Shown one piece after another: positions 32,703 through 41,604 of a stretch of 64,000 nucleotides of DNA. Every line of letters begins with the position of its first letter. The stretch's first letter is position 1. The position numbers and the translations under genes are program-made. The notes under the pieces were generated by a model. It saw nothing but the letters and a program-made list of their open reading frames with translations, searched no databases and had not been told where the DNA came from. Location: NCBI RefSeq assembly GCF_003568865.1, contig NZ_CP031115.1, forward strand, positions 868,001-932,000. Reading direction: 5' to 3'. The stretch comes from Rubrobacter indicoceani. Its GTDB lineage: Bacteria; Actinomycetota; Rubrobacteria; Rubrobacterales; Rubrobacteraceae.

Positions 32703-32906
32703 CTAGAGAAGGCGGCGGACGATAATCGAGGCGGTGATCGTCGAGACGGCGGTCGTCACACCCTTGAGCGTCGCCTCCAGCACGTCGTCCTTTATGCCGC
32801 GCTCGTCGGGCAGGTCTATGTAGCGCGAGGTGAGGTAGTGGCTTATACCGTAGGCGATAGCCGCCGCGAGGATGGTTATCGCCTGTTGCCTTGTGTTGTC
32901 GTTCAT
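32703..32906 (-). CDS. small hypothetical membrane protein
   Basis: 67 residues from ATG 32906, preceded by GAGGGAGAA. The sequence ends in VTTAVSTITASIIVRRLL and contains a hydrophobic N-terminal helix (AITILAAAIAYGISHYLTS), with a charged middle (DLPDERGIKDDVLEATLKG). No family recognised. It lies 29 bases after the BrkB-family gene on the same strand and is probably co-transcribed with it. Confidence 0.7.
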   Translation of the reverse strand: MNDNTRQQAITILAAAIAYGISHYLTSRYIDLPDERGIKDDVLEATLKGVTTAVSTITASIIVRRLL

Positions 32907-32935
32907 GCGGTTCTCCCTCTGTTCGGGTCGTCTGT

Positions 32936-33889
32936 TCAGGACGGCGAGGCGTCCGGGGTCTTCTCGCCCTCGTTTTTGCCACCGGGGATATGCTCCTCGA
33001 TAACCTGATTCATCTCCGCGCCTATAAGGACGATCAGGGCAGAGTAGTAGATATACAGCATCAGGACAACGACGCCCGCAAGCGATCCGTAGGTGGCGTT
33101 GTAAGAGCCGAAGTTCCCGACGTAGAGCGAGAAGATAAGCGAGAACACCAGCCAGAATACGAAGGCGAAGATCGAGCCGATGCTGATCCAGCGCCACTGC
33201 TGCTCGGCGGCGGGCGCGAAGTAGTAGACGAGGGCGAAGGCAAAGAGGACGACGAGCGCGAGGATCGGCCACTGCACCACGCTCCAGACAACCTCGAAGA
33301 CGGAGCCAAGCCCCACGATATCGGCCAGACCGCCCCCGACCGAACCGCCGAAGACCACGAGGACGAGCGCAAGGAGCAGGAGCGAGACGACAAGCAGGGA
33401 GATAAAGATCGAGATCCCGTACACTTTCCAGAAGGGCCGGTCCTCCTCGACCCCGTACATGACGTTCATGGCCTCCATGACGGACCGGAACGCCCCCGAG
33501 ATGCCGTAGAGCGCGAGCAGCACGGAGATTATGGCCCCGAAGGTGAACGCCCCCTGCGCCTGACTGCCGGTGATGTCGAGGAGTTGATCCTGCACGAGCT
33601 CGGTGGCCGAGGCGGGCATGACCCGCGAGAGCCCGTCCGTGAAGGCCCGGACGAGATCGGTGGCGTTGAAGAGCCCGAGCAGCGAGAGCACGAAGGTGAA
33701 GAACGGGAAGATGGCGAAGAGACCCCTGTAGGTGAGGTTCCCGGCAAAGGCCATTACGTGGTCTTCGTTTATCTCCTTGTAGGTCTGCTTTAAAAGGTCG
33801 GTGAGCCCGAGCTGCCGGGCAAGCGGAACCTCGACCGCGTTGCCCGCCCTCTCCGCCCGGTTCAAGAGCCTCATGCCCGGTATCTTCAA
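32936..33889 (-). CDS. YihY/BrkB family integral membrane protein
   Basis: 317 residues with about six transmembrane helices. Family motifs include AFAGNLTYRGLFAIFPFFTFVLSLLGLF (first core helix), GISGAFRSVMEAMNVMYGVEEDRPFWKV (the conserved AMNxxY...RPFWK loop), and the last helices GVVVLMLYIYYSALIVLIGAEMNQV. The tail is charged (GGKNEGEKTPDASPS). These proteins were misannotated ribonuclease BN in the past; the real function is unclear. A conserved membrane or envelope role is likely. Confidence 0.92.
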   Translation of the reverse strand: MKIPGMRLLNRAERAGNAVEVPLARQLGLTDLLKQTYKEINEDHVMAFAGNLTYRGLFAIFPFFTFVLSLLGLFNATDLVRAFTDGLSRVMPASATELVQDQLLDITGSQAQGAFTFGAIISVLLALYGISGAFRSVMEAMNVMYGVEEDRPFWKVYGISIFISLLVVSLLLLALVLVVFGGSVGGGLADIVGLGSVFEVVWSVVQWPILALVVLFAFALVYYFAPAAEQQWRWISIGSIFAFVFWLVFSLIFSLYVGNFGSYNATYGSLAGVVVLMLYIYYSALIVLIGAEMNQVIEEHIPGGKNEGEKTPDASPS

Positions 33890-34255
33890 CTTCGACTCCC
33901 TTGTTTCCTGGCCGCAATGAACGAGATACCCGTCTATCCCGATTCCTCCGGTATCGTACCCTTTATGCGGAGCTTCGTTGCCCGTCGAGAGCGCAAAGCA
34001 GCCGGTCTGTGCAGCCGGCCCTGAAGTATCATCCCGCTTCGGGGCTCACAAACGTAAGGGTCGGACCCCCGCGGTTCTCCGGCCTTTTGCAGCCCCCCGG
34101 CATACGCCTCCGTCCGAATCCGGTTCCGCAGTCAGCGCATCTCGTGCCTCAGGCCGTCTAGGGTCGATCCTGCCCGTTTCCTGGAGAACCGCCCCCGCAG
34201 AGAAAGCCCCCCTCTCACCGCCACCGACCGGCCGCAAACGGTTCGCCTGAATATA
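33890..34255. other. non-coding stretch between BrkB and XRE-cupin genes
   Basis: About 370 bases with no credible gene: open frames here are short, Pro/Arg-rich and lack ribosome-binding sites. Base composition shifts from GC-rich to AT-rich only in the last 20 bases, where the promoter of the XRE-cupin gene begins. Nothing else is recognised. Confidence 0.5.
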
Positions 34256-34285
34256 TTGACAAATATTTTGCCAATATGATAAAAC
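34256..34285 (+). promoter_or_regulatory. promoter with near-palindromic operator of the XRE-cupin gene
   Basis: TTGACAAATATTTTGCCAA (34256-34274) is a near-palindrome, with 7 of 9 arm bases matching, and contains a perfect -35 (TTGACA). A -10 may be GATAAA (34278-34283, spacing 16) or TATGAT (34275-34280). The XRE start codon at 34293 is only 9-12 bases from the -10, so the transcript is probably leaderless. The half-site TTGnCAAA recurs at 39266. Confidence 0.55.
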
Positions 34286-34292
34286 ATGAGCT

Positions 34293-34952
34293 ATGGAAGA
34301 GATCGGGAACGCCGTGGATGTGTCGAGGATGCTGGCGGAGGTCGGCCCGAAGGTGCGTCGGGCGCGCTCGGAGCGGGGGATGACGCTGGAGGGTCTGTCG
34401 GAGGCAAGCGGGGTGTCGGTGGGGCATCTGTCACGGCTGGAGAGCGGGGGACGGCAGCCGTCGCTGGCGACGCTTCTGAACGTGGCGGCGGGGCTCGAGG
34501 TTTCCATCTCGGAGCTTGTAGAGGAGAGGCCGAGGCCGCCCATCGTGGTTCGGGGTGATTCCCCGTTTTTCGATGCTCACGGTACAAAGGTGCAGAGCCT
34601 TACGCCGCCCGCCGGGCCTGCGGGGCTTTCGGCGGTGCGGGTTGTCTTCCCGGCGGGGCTCAAGCAGGACGAGCATCGTCGCCCGGACGAGCCGGAGTTT
34701 CACAGGCACGAGGGCGAGGAGTGGCTTTTCGTTGTCTCCGGGCAGCTCAGGCTGACGCTCGGGGAGGAGGTCGTGGAGCTCGGTGCGGGGGACGCGGCGT
34801 ACTTTGACGGGATGCTCCGGCACGCCTTCGAGGTCGTCGGCCCGGAGGACGCGCATCTGCTGATGGTATCGGGGGCTCTGGGCCGGGACCTGACAAAGCT
34901 TCACCACCGGCATTCGCAGCACGAAACGGACGCAGGAACACGCCATCGGTAA
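34293..34952 (+). CDS. XRE-family regulator with C-terminal cupin domain
   Basis: 219 residues. An N-terminal helix-turn-helix (about 12-66, VRRARSERGMTLEGLSEASGVSVGHLSRLESGGRQPSLATLLNVA) is followed by a cupin (about 130-205) with EHRRPDEPEFHRHEGEEWLFVVSGQLRLTLGEEVVELGAGDAAYFDG. Similar proteins sense small metabolites through the cupin (amino-acid or polyamine regulators). No Shine-Dalgarno sequence precedes the ATG, and the promoter lies right against it. The palindrome over the -35 suggests autoregulation. The gene ahead on the same strand, a flavoprotein, may be its target. Confidence 0.93.
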   Translation: MEEIGNAVDVSRMLAEVGPKVRRARSERGMTLEGLSEASGVSVGHLSRLESGGRQPSLATLLNVAAGLEVSISELVEERPRPPIVVRGDSPFFDAHGTKVQSLTPPAGPAGLSAVRVVFPAGLKQDEHRRPDEPEFHRHEGEEWLFVVSGQLRLTLGEEVVELGAGDAAYFDGMLRHAFEVVGPEDAHLLMVSGALGRDLTKLHHRHSQHETDAGTRHR

Positions 34953-34987
34953 AGAAGGAGAGGCGCACGAAGGACAGGTACGATGCG

Positions 34988-35917
34988 GTGATAGTCGGGG
35001 CGGGGACGGCGGGGCTCTCGGGCGCGCTCTCCCTGGGGCGGGCGTTGCGGAAGGTGCTGGTGCTTGACGGCGGCGCACCGCGAAACGTCCGGGCGGAGCA
35101 CAGCCACAACCTGTTCACCAGAGACGGGGCCGCGCCGGATGAGTTGCTCGGGATCGCAAAGAAAGACCTCGAGAAGTACGAGACCGTCGAAGTTCGGAGA
35201 GGGGTCGCGGTCGGAGCATCCGGCGAGGACGGCGACTTCAGGATAGAGCTGGACGGTGGAGAGACGGTCGCAACGCGGAAGGTGCTGCTCGCCTCCGGGG
35301 TCGTGGACGTGATGCCGGAGATACCGGGCTTTGCGGAGGCTTGGGGGCGGGGGATACACCACTGCCCGTTCTGTCACGGGTGGGAGTTGCGGGGGAGGCC
35401 GCTCGCCGTCTACGGCAGCGGAGACATCGTTCTGTCGAGGGTCGAGTTGATCCGGAACTGGAGCCGGGACCTTGTAGTCATAACCGACGGAACCGGAATC
35501 CCCGACGGAGACCGCGAAAAGCTTGCCGCGCTCGGCGTGCCGTTCTGCGAGATGGGGATCTCCCGTATCGAGGCCGCCGGGGAGAGCGGGAAGCTTCTGC
35601 GCATAACCCTCGGAAGCGGGTCCGAGGTCGAGCGCGAAGGAATCTTTGCAAACCCGCCGCAGGAGCAGCGCTCCAGCCTCGCCGAGATGCTCGGCTGCGA
35701 AAGGGAGTACGTCGAGATGATGCGCGTCTACACCGTCAAGGCACACCCCATGACCCGCGAAACCACCGTAAAAGGAATCTTCTGCGCCGGAGACGCCTCC
35801 ATCCCCCCGGCGCAGTCGCTCCCTAACTCCGTCGCGACGGGCTCCAACGCCGGGGCGTTCATGGCGCACGCGCTCTGCTCCGAAGACCTCGCGGCGGAGC
35901 TGGTCCCCGCCGGGTGA
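34988..35917 (+). CDS. thioredoxin-reductase-like FAD oxidoreductase with CxxC
   Basis: About 309 residues. FAD motif VIVGAGTAGLSGALSLGRA, redox pair in HHCPFCHGWELRG near residue 122, NAD-like VYGSGDIVLSRVELIRNW, and FCAGDASIPPAQSLPNSVATGSNAG at the C terminus mark the TrxB/AhpF-like pyridine nucleotide-disulfide fold. GTG 34988 is the first accepted start, but the conserved YDAV lies just upstream with no ATG in frame and AAGGAGAGG at 34955, so the true start may be unusual. No thioredoxin is adjacent, so the partner is unknown. Confidence 0.88.
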   Translation: MIVGAGTAGLSGALSLGRALRKVLVLDGGAPRNVRAEHSHNLFTRDGAAPDELLGIAKKDLEKYETVEVRRGVAVGASGEDGDFRIELDGGETVATRKVLLASGVVDVMPEIPGFAEAWGRGIHHCPFCHGWELRGRPLAVYGSGDIVLSRVELIRNWSRDLVVITDGTGIPDGDREKLAALGVPFCEMGISRIEAAGESGKLLRITLGSGSEVEREGIFANPPQEQRSSLAEMLGCEREYVEMMRVYTVKAHPMTRETTVKGIFCAGDASIPPAQSLPNSVATGSNAGAFMAHALCSEDLAAELVPAG

Positions 35918-35969
35918 AGTACGGCGAAGGACTTTGCGCCGGGCACGGACGGGGCATAAGATAGCCGGC

Positions 35970-36863
35970 ATGGACGCTTTCCGCACCCCCGAAGAACGCT
36001 TCACCGACATACCGGACTTCCCGTACGGACCGCGCTACCGCGAGTGGCAGGGTCTGCGCCTCGCGCACCTTGACGAGGGCAATGAGTCTCGGCCCGCGAT
36101 CGTGCTGCTGCACGGCGAACCGACGTGGTCGTATCTCTGGCGTAAGGTGATGGGACCGCTTCTCGAGGCGGGCCACCGGTGCGTCGTACCGGACCTCCCG
36201 GGCTTCGGGCGCTCGGACAAGCCCACCGACCCGGCCTGGTACTCGTACGGGCGGCACACGGCGGCGCTAACAGACCTCTTCGAGACGCTTGACCTGAGGG
36301 CCGTTACGCTCGTAGTGCACGACTGGGGCGGGCCGATAGGTCTAAGGGCCGCGACGCTGAGCGTACCAGAGCGCGTCTCGCGGTTCGTAGTCATGGATAC
36401 CGGTGTCTTCGACGGGCGGCAGCGCATGACCGACGACTGGCTCCGGTTCAAGGCTTTCGTGAAATGGTCCCCCGCCCTTCCGATAAAGCGCCTCGTGCGG
36501 GCGGGCTGCCACGGCACGCCGACCGATGAGACGCTCGCCGCCTACAAAGCACCTTTCCCGACAGAGGGATCCAAAGCGGGGGCCAGGACTTTTCCGGAGA
36601 TGATCCCGCTCGCCCCCGAGGAAGAAGGCGCGGACGCCGGGGCTTCGGTGAAAGAGGCGCTGCTCTCCAGCAGGCGACCCGCTCTTGTTTTCTGGGGCGA
36701 CTCGGACCGGGTGCTGCCGCTGGAATCCGCCGGGCGGGAGATGGCGAAGCTCATGACCGGCTCGGAATCCCTGACCACGGTCGAGGGGGCCGGACATTTC
36801 CTTCAGGAGGACCGGGGCGAGTTTATCGGGGAGGAGATAACGCGGTGGCTGGCGTCCGGGTAG
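35970..36863 (+). CDS. haloalkane dehalogenase-like alpha/beta hydrolase (HLD-I type)
   Basis: 297 residues from ATG 35970, the start that begins the family-like DAFRTPEERFTDIPDFPY segment. Alpha/beta-hydrolase signatures: H48-G-E-P-T-W53 oxyanion-hole motif, nucleophile D118-W119 in VHDWGGPIG, an acid region, and the histidine in GAGHFLQED. The arrangement matches class I haloalkane dehalogenases, which hydrolyse C-halogen bonds, but epoxide or ester hydrolysis by homologues is possible. The start of the next gene overlaps its last 19 bases. Confidence 0.88.
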   Translation: MDAFRTPEERFTDIPDFPYGPRYREWQGLRLAHLDEGNESRPAIVLLHGEPTWSYLWRKVMGPLLEAGHRCVVPDLPGFGRSDKPTDPAWYSYGRHTAALTDLFETLDLRAVTLVVHDWGGPIGLRAATLSVPERVSRFVVMDTGVFDGRQRMTDDWLRFKAFVKWSPALPIKRLVRAGCHGTPTDETLAAYKAPFPTEGSKAGARTFPEMIPLAPEEEGADAGASVKEALLSSRRPALVFWGDSDRVLPLESAGREMAKLMTGSESLTTVEGAGHFLQEDRGEFIGEEITRWLASG

Positions 36864-37873
36864 CGGAGACGGTGTTCCGGGTAGCCATACTGAGCTTCTG
36901 GCACGTTCACGCCGCAGACTACGCCGCCGAGGCGGAGGCGCATCCCGGGGCCGAGGTCGTCTGCGTCTGGGATGAAGACCGGGAGCGCGGCAGGGAAGAG
37001 GCCGGGAAACGCGGAGTCCCTTTTTACTCTGAGCTGGGCGAACTACTGGCGCGCAGAGACGTGGATGGGGTAATCGTAACCACCCCGACGACCGCTCACC
37101 GGACCGTGATACCGGCCGCAGCAGAAGCAGGAAAGCCAGTGTTCACCGAGAAGGTCATCACCCCGACCCTGCGCGAGGCCCGCGAGGTCGCGGCCGAAGT
37201 CGAAAGGGCGGGCGTTACCTTTGTCGTCTCGTTGCCGAGGCTGTATACGGGGTACACGAAGGCCGTAAAAGAAGCTCTGTTCGGGGGCGCGATCGGGGAG
37301 CCGACCTACCTGCGCGTCCGTGTCTCTCACGACGGCGCGCTCCCGACGGAGGCGCACCCGCGAGGCTGGCTTCCGGAGCGTTTCTACAGCCCGGCGGCGT
37401 CCGCCGGCGGCGTAACGGTGGATTTCGGGGCGCACCCGCTCTACCTCACGGCTCACCTGCTCGGAAAACCGGAAGAGGTGAGCGCGACCTACGGACGCTT
37501 TACGGGCCGGAACGTGGAGGACCACTCCGTAGCCACCCTGCGCTACGCGGACGGAGCCGTAGCCGTGGCCGAAGCGTCGTTTCTCGGGGGCTCCTCCCCG
37601 TTCGTGATCGAAGCACACGGCACCGAAGGAAGCCTCCTCTACAGCCCCGAAGACGGTCTTGAGGTGCGCCGGACCGGGGAAGGCTGGAACAGACTCGATG
37701 TCCCGCCCGACGGCCCGACCCCTTTCGAGCGGTGGGTGGACGGGGCATCGAAAGGCAGAGCCGACCCGGAGAACGTCCGCGCCGCGCTCGACCTGAGCGC
37801 GCTAGCGGAGGCCGCCGAGGTCTCTGCGACGGAGGGAAGGTCGGTTGTCCCGGAGTGGCCCGGACAGAGATAA
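36845..37873 (+). CDS. Gfo/Idh/MocA family oxidoreductase
   Basis: 342 residues; GTG 36845 overlaps the dehalogenase end. The Rossmann half holds FRVAILSFWHVHAADYAAEAEAHPGAEVVCVWDEDRERG, VDGVIVTTPTTAHRTVIPAAAEAGKPVFTEKV (the EKP-type motif reads FTEKV), and the C-terminal half has substrate-domain residues GGVTVDFGAHPLYLTAHLLG (DxGxHxxD-like). The NAD(P)-dependent substrate, likely a sugar or inositol derivative, is not known. Translational coupling to the dehalogenase suggests one transcript. Confidence 0.88.
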   Translation: MAGVRVAETVFRVAILSFWHVHAADYAAEAEAHPGAEVVCVWDEDRERGREEAGKRGVPFYSELGELLARRDVDGVIVTTPTTAHRTVIPAAAEAGKPVFTEKVITPTLREAREVAAEVERAGVTFVVSLPRLYTGYTKAVKEALFGGAIGEPTYLRVRVSHDGALPTEAHPRGWLPERFYSPAASAGGVTVDFGAHPLYLTAHLLGKPEEVSATYGRFTGRNVEDHSVATLRYADGAVAVAEASFLGGSSPFVIEAHGTEGSLLYSPEDGLEVRRTGEGWNRLDVPPDGPTPFERWVDGASKGRADPENVRAALDLSALAEAAEVSATEGRSVVPEWPGQR

Positions 37874-37922
37874 ACGACGCGTACCGGCTTGACCGATACG
37901 CGCCGCCGTCCTCCCTGTAGCT

Positions 37923-39122
37923 CTAGCCCTTGCGGGACGGGGCCATCGCCTGGACGCCCGTTATCTCGCGCCCGACGATAAGCGACTGGACGATATCCGT
38001 GCCTTCGTAAGTGTAGACGATCTCCATGTCCGCCAGGTGCTTGGCGACGTGGTACTCAAGAAGCACGCCGTTGCCGCCGAGGATATCGCGGGCGTCCGAG
38101 CAGATCTGCTTGCACTTCTTTGCGATGCTCATCTTCGCTATGGACGCCTGCCCGCCGGTCATCTTGCCTTCCTCGAAAAGCTCCGCGAGCCGGAACGCCA
38201 TAAGCTGGCAGTGCGTAAGCTCCGCAAGCATGTTCGCCAGCTTGTTCTGGATAAGCTGGAAGGTTTCGAGCGGCTTGTTGAAGACTTTGCGATCCTTCGC
38301 GTACTGCACGGCGGCCTCGTAAGAGGCGACCGCGTGCCCGATGCCTTCCCACGCAACGCCGTAGCGCGTCGCCGTCAGCACCTTCGACGTGTCGGCAAAC
38401 GAGTTCGCCTTCTCCAGCTTGTTCTCTACCGGGATGCGGACGTTCTCGAAGGTAAGCTCCGCCTGATAAACGGCCCGCTTCGCCATCTTGCCGGTCTGGA
38501 CCTCGGCGGTGAAGCCCTCCGCGCCCTTTTCCAGAAGGAAGCCCTTGACCTGCATGTCCGAGGCGTCCCTGGCCCAGACGACTATTACGTCGGAGTACGA
38601 ACCGCCGCCGATCCACTTCTTCTTTCCGTTCAGCACGTACTCGTCGCCGTCGCGCATAACGTAGCTCTCGAGCATGACGGCGTCGGAGCCGTGATCCGGC
38701 TCGGTCAGCGCGAACGCCCCGAGCTTCTCCATCTTCGCCATCTGAGGCAGCCACTTCTCTTTCTGCTCCTCGGAACCGAGTATGGCGATAGATCCCATCG
38801 CAAGCCCGGAGTGAACCCCGAAAGCGGTGTTCAGAGAACCGTCGCCCCTTGCAAGCTCCACGGCGAGCAGACCCTCGGCGAGCCGGCTCATGCCGGGGCA
38901 GCCGTAGCCCTTTATGCCGCCGCCGGAGATGTTGAGGTCGGCGAACTTCATGAAGAGGTCGAACGGGAACTCGGCCCGGTCCCAGTACTCGCCCATGACG
39001 GGGATGACCTCGCGGTCGCAGAACTCCCGGACCTTGTCCCGAATGGCCCGCTCCTCATCCGTCAGCTTGTCCTCGAGCAGATAGAAGTCCGTCCCCAGAG
39101 AGGTCGATACGTCGGCGATCAT
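37923..39122 (-). CDS. acyl-CoA dehydrogenase
   Basis: 399 residues, all of the acyl-CoA dehydrogenase family. FAD and substrate motifs: GAFALTEPDHGSDAVMLES, KKKWIGGGSYSDVIVVWARD, the middle beta domain, and the C-terminal helices RDILGGNGVLLEYHVAKHLADMEIVYTYEGTDIVQSLIVGREITG, with the catalytic Glu in TYEGTD. GAGGAGGAC precedes the start. It reads away from the fadD-like/fadN/fadA operon across a 182-base intergenic space that carries a perfect palindrome, so it is likely the fadE partner of that pathway and co-regulated. Confidence 0.94.
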   Translation of the reverse strand: MIADVSTSLGTDFYLLEDKLTDEERAIRDKVREFCDREVIPVMGEYWDRAEFPFDLFMKFADLNISGGGIKGYGCPGMSRLAEGLLAVELARGDGSLNTAFGVHSGLAMGSIAILGSEEQKEKWLPQMAKMEKLGAFALTEPDHGSDAVMLESYVMRDGDEYVLNGKKKWIGGGSYSDVIVVWARDASDMQVKGFLLEKGAEGFTAEVQTGKMAKRAVYQAELTFENVRIPVENKLEKANSFADTSKVLTATRYGVAWEGIGHAVASYEAAVQYAKDRKVFNKPLETFQLIQNKLANMLAELTHCQLMAFRLAELFEEGKMTGGQASIAKMSIAKKCKQICSDARDILGGNGVLLEYHVAKHLADMEIVYTYEGTDIVQSLIVGREITGVQAMAPSRKG

Positions 39123-39265
39123 GCGTCCTCCTCTTTTCCTTGCCCTTGTCGGTCCCTGTTACCGGAAACCCTAGCACAGCCCCGCCCGATCCCCCGCAAA
39201 CCCGAACGCAAGACCGGAAAACCATACTTCCGTCCCCGATTTTCTCTGTGCTATCATACTCGCAG

Positions 39266-39281
39266 TTGTCAAATTTGACAA
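39266..39281. promoter_or_regulatory. perfect 16-bp palindrome in divergent fatty-acid promoter region
   Basis: TTGTCAAATTTGACAA is a perfect palindrome lying between the acyl-CoA dehydrogenase gene (start 39122) and the acyl-CoA synthetase gene (start 39305). It sits 24 bases before the latter and downstream of a possible -10 (TATCAT, 39252-39257). The PadR-family protein encoded in the same operon is the obvious candidate binder. Confidence 0.7.
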
Positions 39282-39304
39282 TATCAGAGAGGGAAAGACT
39301 GTTT

Positions 39305-41200
39305 ATGGAGAACAGGGAGAACGCGGGGCGCGGCGGGCGGACTTCGGAGGGTTTGCCGGAGGGGTTCGATCATTCGCGGCACCTCGCCGGGATGCGGGGT
39401 TCAACGGGTGAGTCGGGGTCGCGGTCGGGGGCGAAGAGCCTGGTCGGGATGCTCCGGCGGAGCGTCGAGCGGCGCGGCGGGAACCCGGCGTACGGGTGGA
39501 AGCTCGGCGGCGAGTGGCGGACGCTCTCCTACGTCGGGCTGTGGACGCGGGTAAAGAACACGGCGGCGGGTCTGTCCCGGCTCGGCATCGGGCGGGGGGA
39601 TAAAGTCGCGCTCGTCTCCGCGAACCGCGTGGAGTGGCCGGTTGTGGACTTCGCGGTGCAGAGCCTCGGGGCGGTGACGGTCCCGGTGTATCCGACCGTC
39701 GAGGCGTCGCAGGTCGCGCACATACTGGGCAACTCCGGGGCGAAGGTCGTGTTCGTTGAGAACGCGGAGATCCTCGGCCGGGTTCGGAGCGTCCGCGACG
39801 ACGCCCCGAACCTGGAGAACATCATCCTTATAGAGGGACCAGAAGGCTCCGCGCCGGACGGAAGCGTTCTGCGCTTCGGGGACGTGGAGCGCGCGGGGCG
39901 GGACAATCCGCTCGACGGGTGGGAAGAGGGCTGGAAGTCTCTGAGTAGGGACGACCTCGCGACGATCATCTACACGAGCGGTACGACCGGGCTTCCGAAG
40001 GGCGCGATGCTCCTGCACGGGAACATCCTTGCAAACGTCGAGGGGATTCAGGCCGCGCTGCCGACGGACGAGACGGATACCTTTCTCTCGTTTCTGCCGC
40101 TCTCGCACGTCTTCGAGCGCACGGCGGGGCAGTACAATGCCCTCTACGCGGGCGCTGCGACGTACTATGCCGAGTCCATAGACACCGTCCCGGAGAACCT
40201 GCGCGAGGTCAAACCGACCGTTATGTCAAGCGTCCCGCGCCTCTACGAGAAGATGTACGACCGCGTGCGGGCGATGGTCGCCGAAGGGCCGGAGTCCCGG
40301 CAGAAGATCTTCGCCGCCGCCATACAAGCGGGCAGGCAACGCTACGAGCACGAGACGCACGGCGGAAAAGTCCCGCTCTCCTTAAAGATAAAGATGGCCG
40401 TCTACGACCGGCTCGTCTTCAGAAAGCTCAGGGAGGCCGTCGGCGGGAGGCCGAGGTTCTTTGTCTCGGGCGGAGCGAAGCTCGACGGCGAGGTCGGGAA
40501 GTTCTTCCACGCAGCCGGGATCAAGGTAATGGAGGGCTACGGCCTGACCGAGACCTCACCCGTTATAGCGTGCAACCGCCTCGACTCGGTGCGCTTCGGG
40601 ACGGTCGGCCGGCCGCTCGAAAACCTCGAAGTGCGCATCGGGGAGTCCGGCGAGGTGCAGGTAAAGGGGCCGAGCATCTTCGGCGGCTACCTCGGGCTGC
40701 CGGAGGCCGACGGGGAGGCGTTCACGCCGGACGGCTTCTACCGGACGGGGGACATCGGTGAGCTCGACAATGAGGGATACCTGACGATCACGGACAGGCT
40801 CAAGAACCTTATAGTCCTCTCGACCGGCAAGAACGTCGCCCCCCAGCCCGTCGAGGCCGCGCTTGCAACGGCGAAGCATATCTCTCAGGCCATCGTTATC
40901 GGGGACGGAAGGAAGTTCGTGTCGGCCCTGATCGTCCCGGACTACAGAGCGGTCAGAAAGTCGCTCCGGACGGAGAGCAGCGATGGAGAACTCTCCGGAG
41001 ACGAGCGTACAGTTGAACTGGTACAAAAAGACATCGAGGCGGCGTGCGGCAGGTTCTCGTCATACGAGGTCCCGAAGAAGTTCGAGTTGCTCTCGCGGGA
41101 GTTGTCTCAGGAGGAGGGTGAGTTGACGCCGACGCTGAAGGTAAAGAACCGGGTAGTTGCGGCGCGCTACAAGGAGTCCATCAGAAAGCTCTACTCGTGA
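39305..41200 (+). CDS. long-chain acyl-CoA synthetase (AMP-binding)
   Basis: 631 residues from ATG 39305, preceded by GAGAGGGAAAG. An opening from 39140 is upstream of the palindrome and not credible. The AMP-forming core motifs are present: ATIIYTSGTTGLPKGAMLLHGN (P-loop), FLPLSHVFERTAGQYNALYAG, GYGLTETSPVIACNR, YRTGDIGELDNEGYLTITDRLKNLIVLSTGKNVAP. It should activate fatty acids for the beta-oxidation genes that follow. The N-terminal 50 residues are Gly/Arg/Ser-rich and probably disordered. The stop overlaps the padR-like start (GTGA). Confidence 0.94.
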   Translation: MENRENAGRGGRTSEGLPEGFDHSRHLAGMRGSTGESGSRSGAKSLVGMLRRSVERRGGNPAYGWKLGGEWRTLSYVGLWTRVKNTAAGLSRLGIGRGDKVALVSANRVEWPVVDFAVQSLGAVTVPVYPTVEASQVAHILGNSGAKVVFVENAEILGRVRSVRDDAPNLENIILIEGPEGSAPDGSVLRFGDVERAGRDNPLDGWEEGWKSLSRDDLATIIYTSGTTGLPKGAMLLHGNILANVEGIQAALPTDETDTFLSFLPLSHVFERTAGQYNALYAGAATYYAESIDTVPENLREVKPTVMSSVPRLYEKMYDRVRAMVAEGPESRQKIFAAAIQAGRQRYEHETHGGKVPLSLKIKMAVYDRLVFRKLREAVGGRPRFFVSGGAKLDGEVGKFFHAAGIKVMEGYGLTETSPVIACNRLDSVRFGTVGRPLENLEVRIGESGEVQVKGPSIFGGYLGLPEADGEAFTPDGFYRTGDIGELDNEGYLTITDRLKNLIVLSTGKNVAPQPVEAALATAKHISQAIVIGDGRKFVSALIVPDYRAVRKSLRTESSDGELSGDERTVELVQKDIEAACGRFSSYEVPKKFELLSRELSQEEGELTPTLKVKNRVVAARYKESIRKLYS

Positions 41201-41604
41201 GCGAACAGTCCGGCTCGACAACGGAGACGACTACAGAGACAACCGCCACGCCGAAGGAGCTTTTCCTGGGCGAGGTCAAGTCAAAGGACATCTTCCCGGT
41301 GCTTATCCTGCACATGGTCAGCGTCAAACCGGAGTACGGCAACAGCATAATCCGCAAGATGAAGGAGATGTCGGACGGGGTAATGGTCGTCTCCCCGAAC
41401 ACCGTTTATCCGCTGCTCCGGCGGCTGGAGGAGAAGGGGTATCTGACGGCGGAGTGGGAGGACCCGGACACCCGGACGCGGCGGTTCTACACCATCACCC
41501 CGGCGGGGGAGGCGAAGTACGCGGAGATGAAGGAGCGTTTCGGGGAGCACCTCACGCGGGTCAGGCGGGCGATAGACGCCATACAGCGGGAGCTTTTCGA
41601 GTAG
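41197..41604 (+). CDS. PadR family transcriptional regulator
   Basis: 135 residues; GTG 41197 overlaps the preceding stop. The PadR winged helix starts at about residue 22 (ELFLGEVKSKDIFPVLILHMVSVKPEYGNSIIRKMKEMSDGVMVVSPNTVYPLLRRLEEKGYLTAEWEDPDTRTRRFYTITPAGEAKYAEM), with a short dimerisation helix after it. Repressors of this family often sense phenolic or lipid ligands. Located inside the operon it may regulate through the palindrome at 39266, by analogy with autoregulated PadR proteins. Ser/Thr-rich N terminus. The next gene starts one base before its end (TAGTG). Confidence 0.92.
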   Translation: MSEQSGSTTETTTETTATPKELFLGEVKSKDIFPVLILHMVSVKPEYGNSIIRKMKEMSDGVMVVSPNTVYPLLRRLEEKGYLTAEWEDPDTRTRRFYTITPAGEAKYAEMKERFGEHLTRVRRAIDAIQRELFE

